Below are positions 63,983-64,000 of a DNA stretch of 64,000 nt, piece after piece (position 1 is the stretch's first letter; each line of letters begins with the position of its first letter). A model generated the notes under the pieces. It did no database searches. It saw only the letters and a list, made by a program, of their open reading frames with translations, and was not told where the DNA came from. Position numbers and translations under genes: made by a program. Source of the stretch: Variovorax guangxiensis. GTDB lineage: Bacteria; Pseudomonadota; Gammaproteobacteria; Burkholderiales; Burkholderiaceae_C. The stretch is from assembly GCF_003952165.1 (NCBI RefSeq), contig NZ_RXFT01000007.1, forward strand, positions 124,001 through 188,000, written 5' to 3'.

Positions 63983-64000
63983 TCATAGGTTGTTTGTTGG
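63983..64000 (-). CDS. Probable 3' end of paaA (five codons and stop)
   Basis: The last bases read, on the minus strand, as Pro-Thr-Asn-Asn-Leu-stop, ending ten bases before the paaB start. The fixed order paaA-paaB makes this the expected tail of paaA, but five residues cannot prove it. Confidence 0.35.
   Translation of the reverse strand, partial: PTNNL

Overview
The window is about two-thirds GC by eye, densely packed, and full of long antisense open frames. Its gene content (LolC/D, an RpfE-type gene next to recJ, several Liv-type and Dpp-type ABC transporters, a phenylacetate paa cluster with a fused LivM-LivG subunit, LysR/AraC/RpiR regulators) and its G/C-rich palindromic intergenic repeats suggest a betaproteobacterium of the Burkholderiales, most likely Comamonadaceae and Variovorax-like. 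That placement is inference; no rRNA, tRNA, CRISPR array, insertion sequence or prophage was seen.

Layout. 1-8.4 kb (minus): a truncated WGR-domain protein, a seven-helix protein with a degenerate GGDEF domain, a short-chain dehydrogenase, recJ and an RpfE-type gene. 8.4-11.1 kb (plus): lolC/E, lolD (with a dispersed palindromic repeat read in frame through its N-terminus) and a ClpP-like peptidase. 11.3-22.6 kb: a ridA-family gene diverges from a compact plus-strand operon: peptide-binding protein, propeller lactonase, DppBCDF-like transporter, fold-III PLP D-amino-acid enzyme, RpiR regulator and N-acyl-D-amino-acid deacylase. It reads as a D-amino-acid/D-peptide salvage system with its own regulator and imine-detoxifying enzyme.

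22.6-29.2 kb: a second lactonase with a berberine-bridge-type flavoprotein (minus), a 64-aa gene, and a LysR gene divergent from an orphan amino-acid-binding protein and a class V aminotransferase. 29.2-36.4 kb: a Liv-type transporter with an aromatic-aldehyde-type dehydrogenase (minus) and a divergent AraC/FeaR-like regulator. 36.5-37.8 kb: a clearly lower-GC islet carrying an Amidase_2 protein without signal peptide, overlapped by a small exported protein, laid out like an antibacterial effector-immunity pair.

37.8-46.4 kb: mixed genes: SulP transporter, DUF4337-like protein, a small hypothetical with a structured leader, an EF-G-like GTPase with altered G motifs, a TerC-CBS-CorC protein, a flavin-reductase-fold protein and a CPBP protease. 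46.4-51.1 kb (minus): PAP2 phosphatase, GT2, ArnT-like transferase and ChbG/HpnK(YdjC)-type deacetylase, overlapping end to end. This matches the logic of lipid A amino-sugar modification loci of Bordetella and Francisella. 51.3-53.2 kb: an OmpA-type lipoprotein, a small exported protein starting at TTG, and an ICMT-like methyltransferase. 53.2-64 kb (minus): the phenylacetate cluster, read as paaB, paaC, paaD, paaE, a Liv-type transporter (binding protein, LivH, LivM-LivG fusion, LivF), paaZ and an SDR; the right edge probably holds the last codons of paaA.

Three families of palindromic repeats (two copies, three copies and one copy) sit mainly inside transporter operons and may shape expression between genes.
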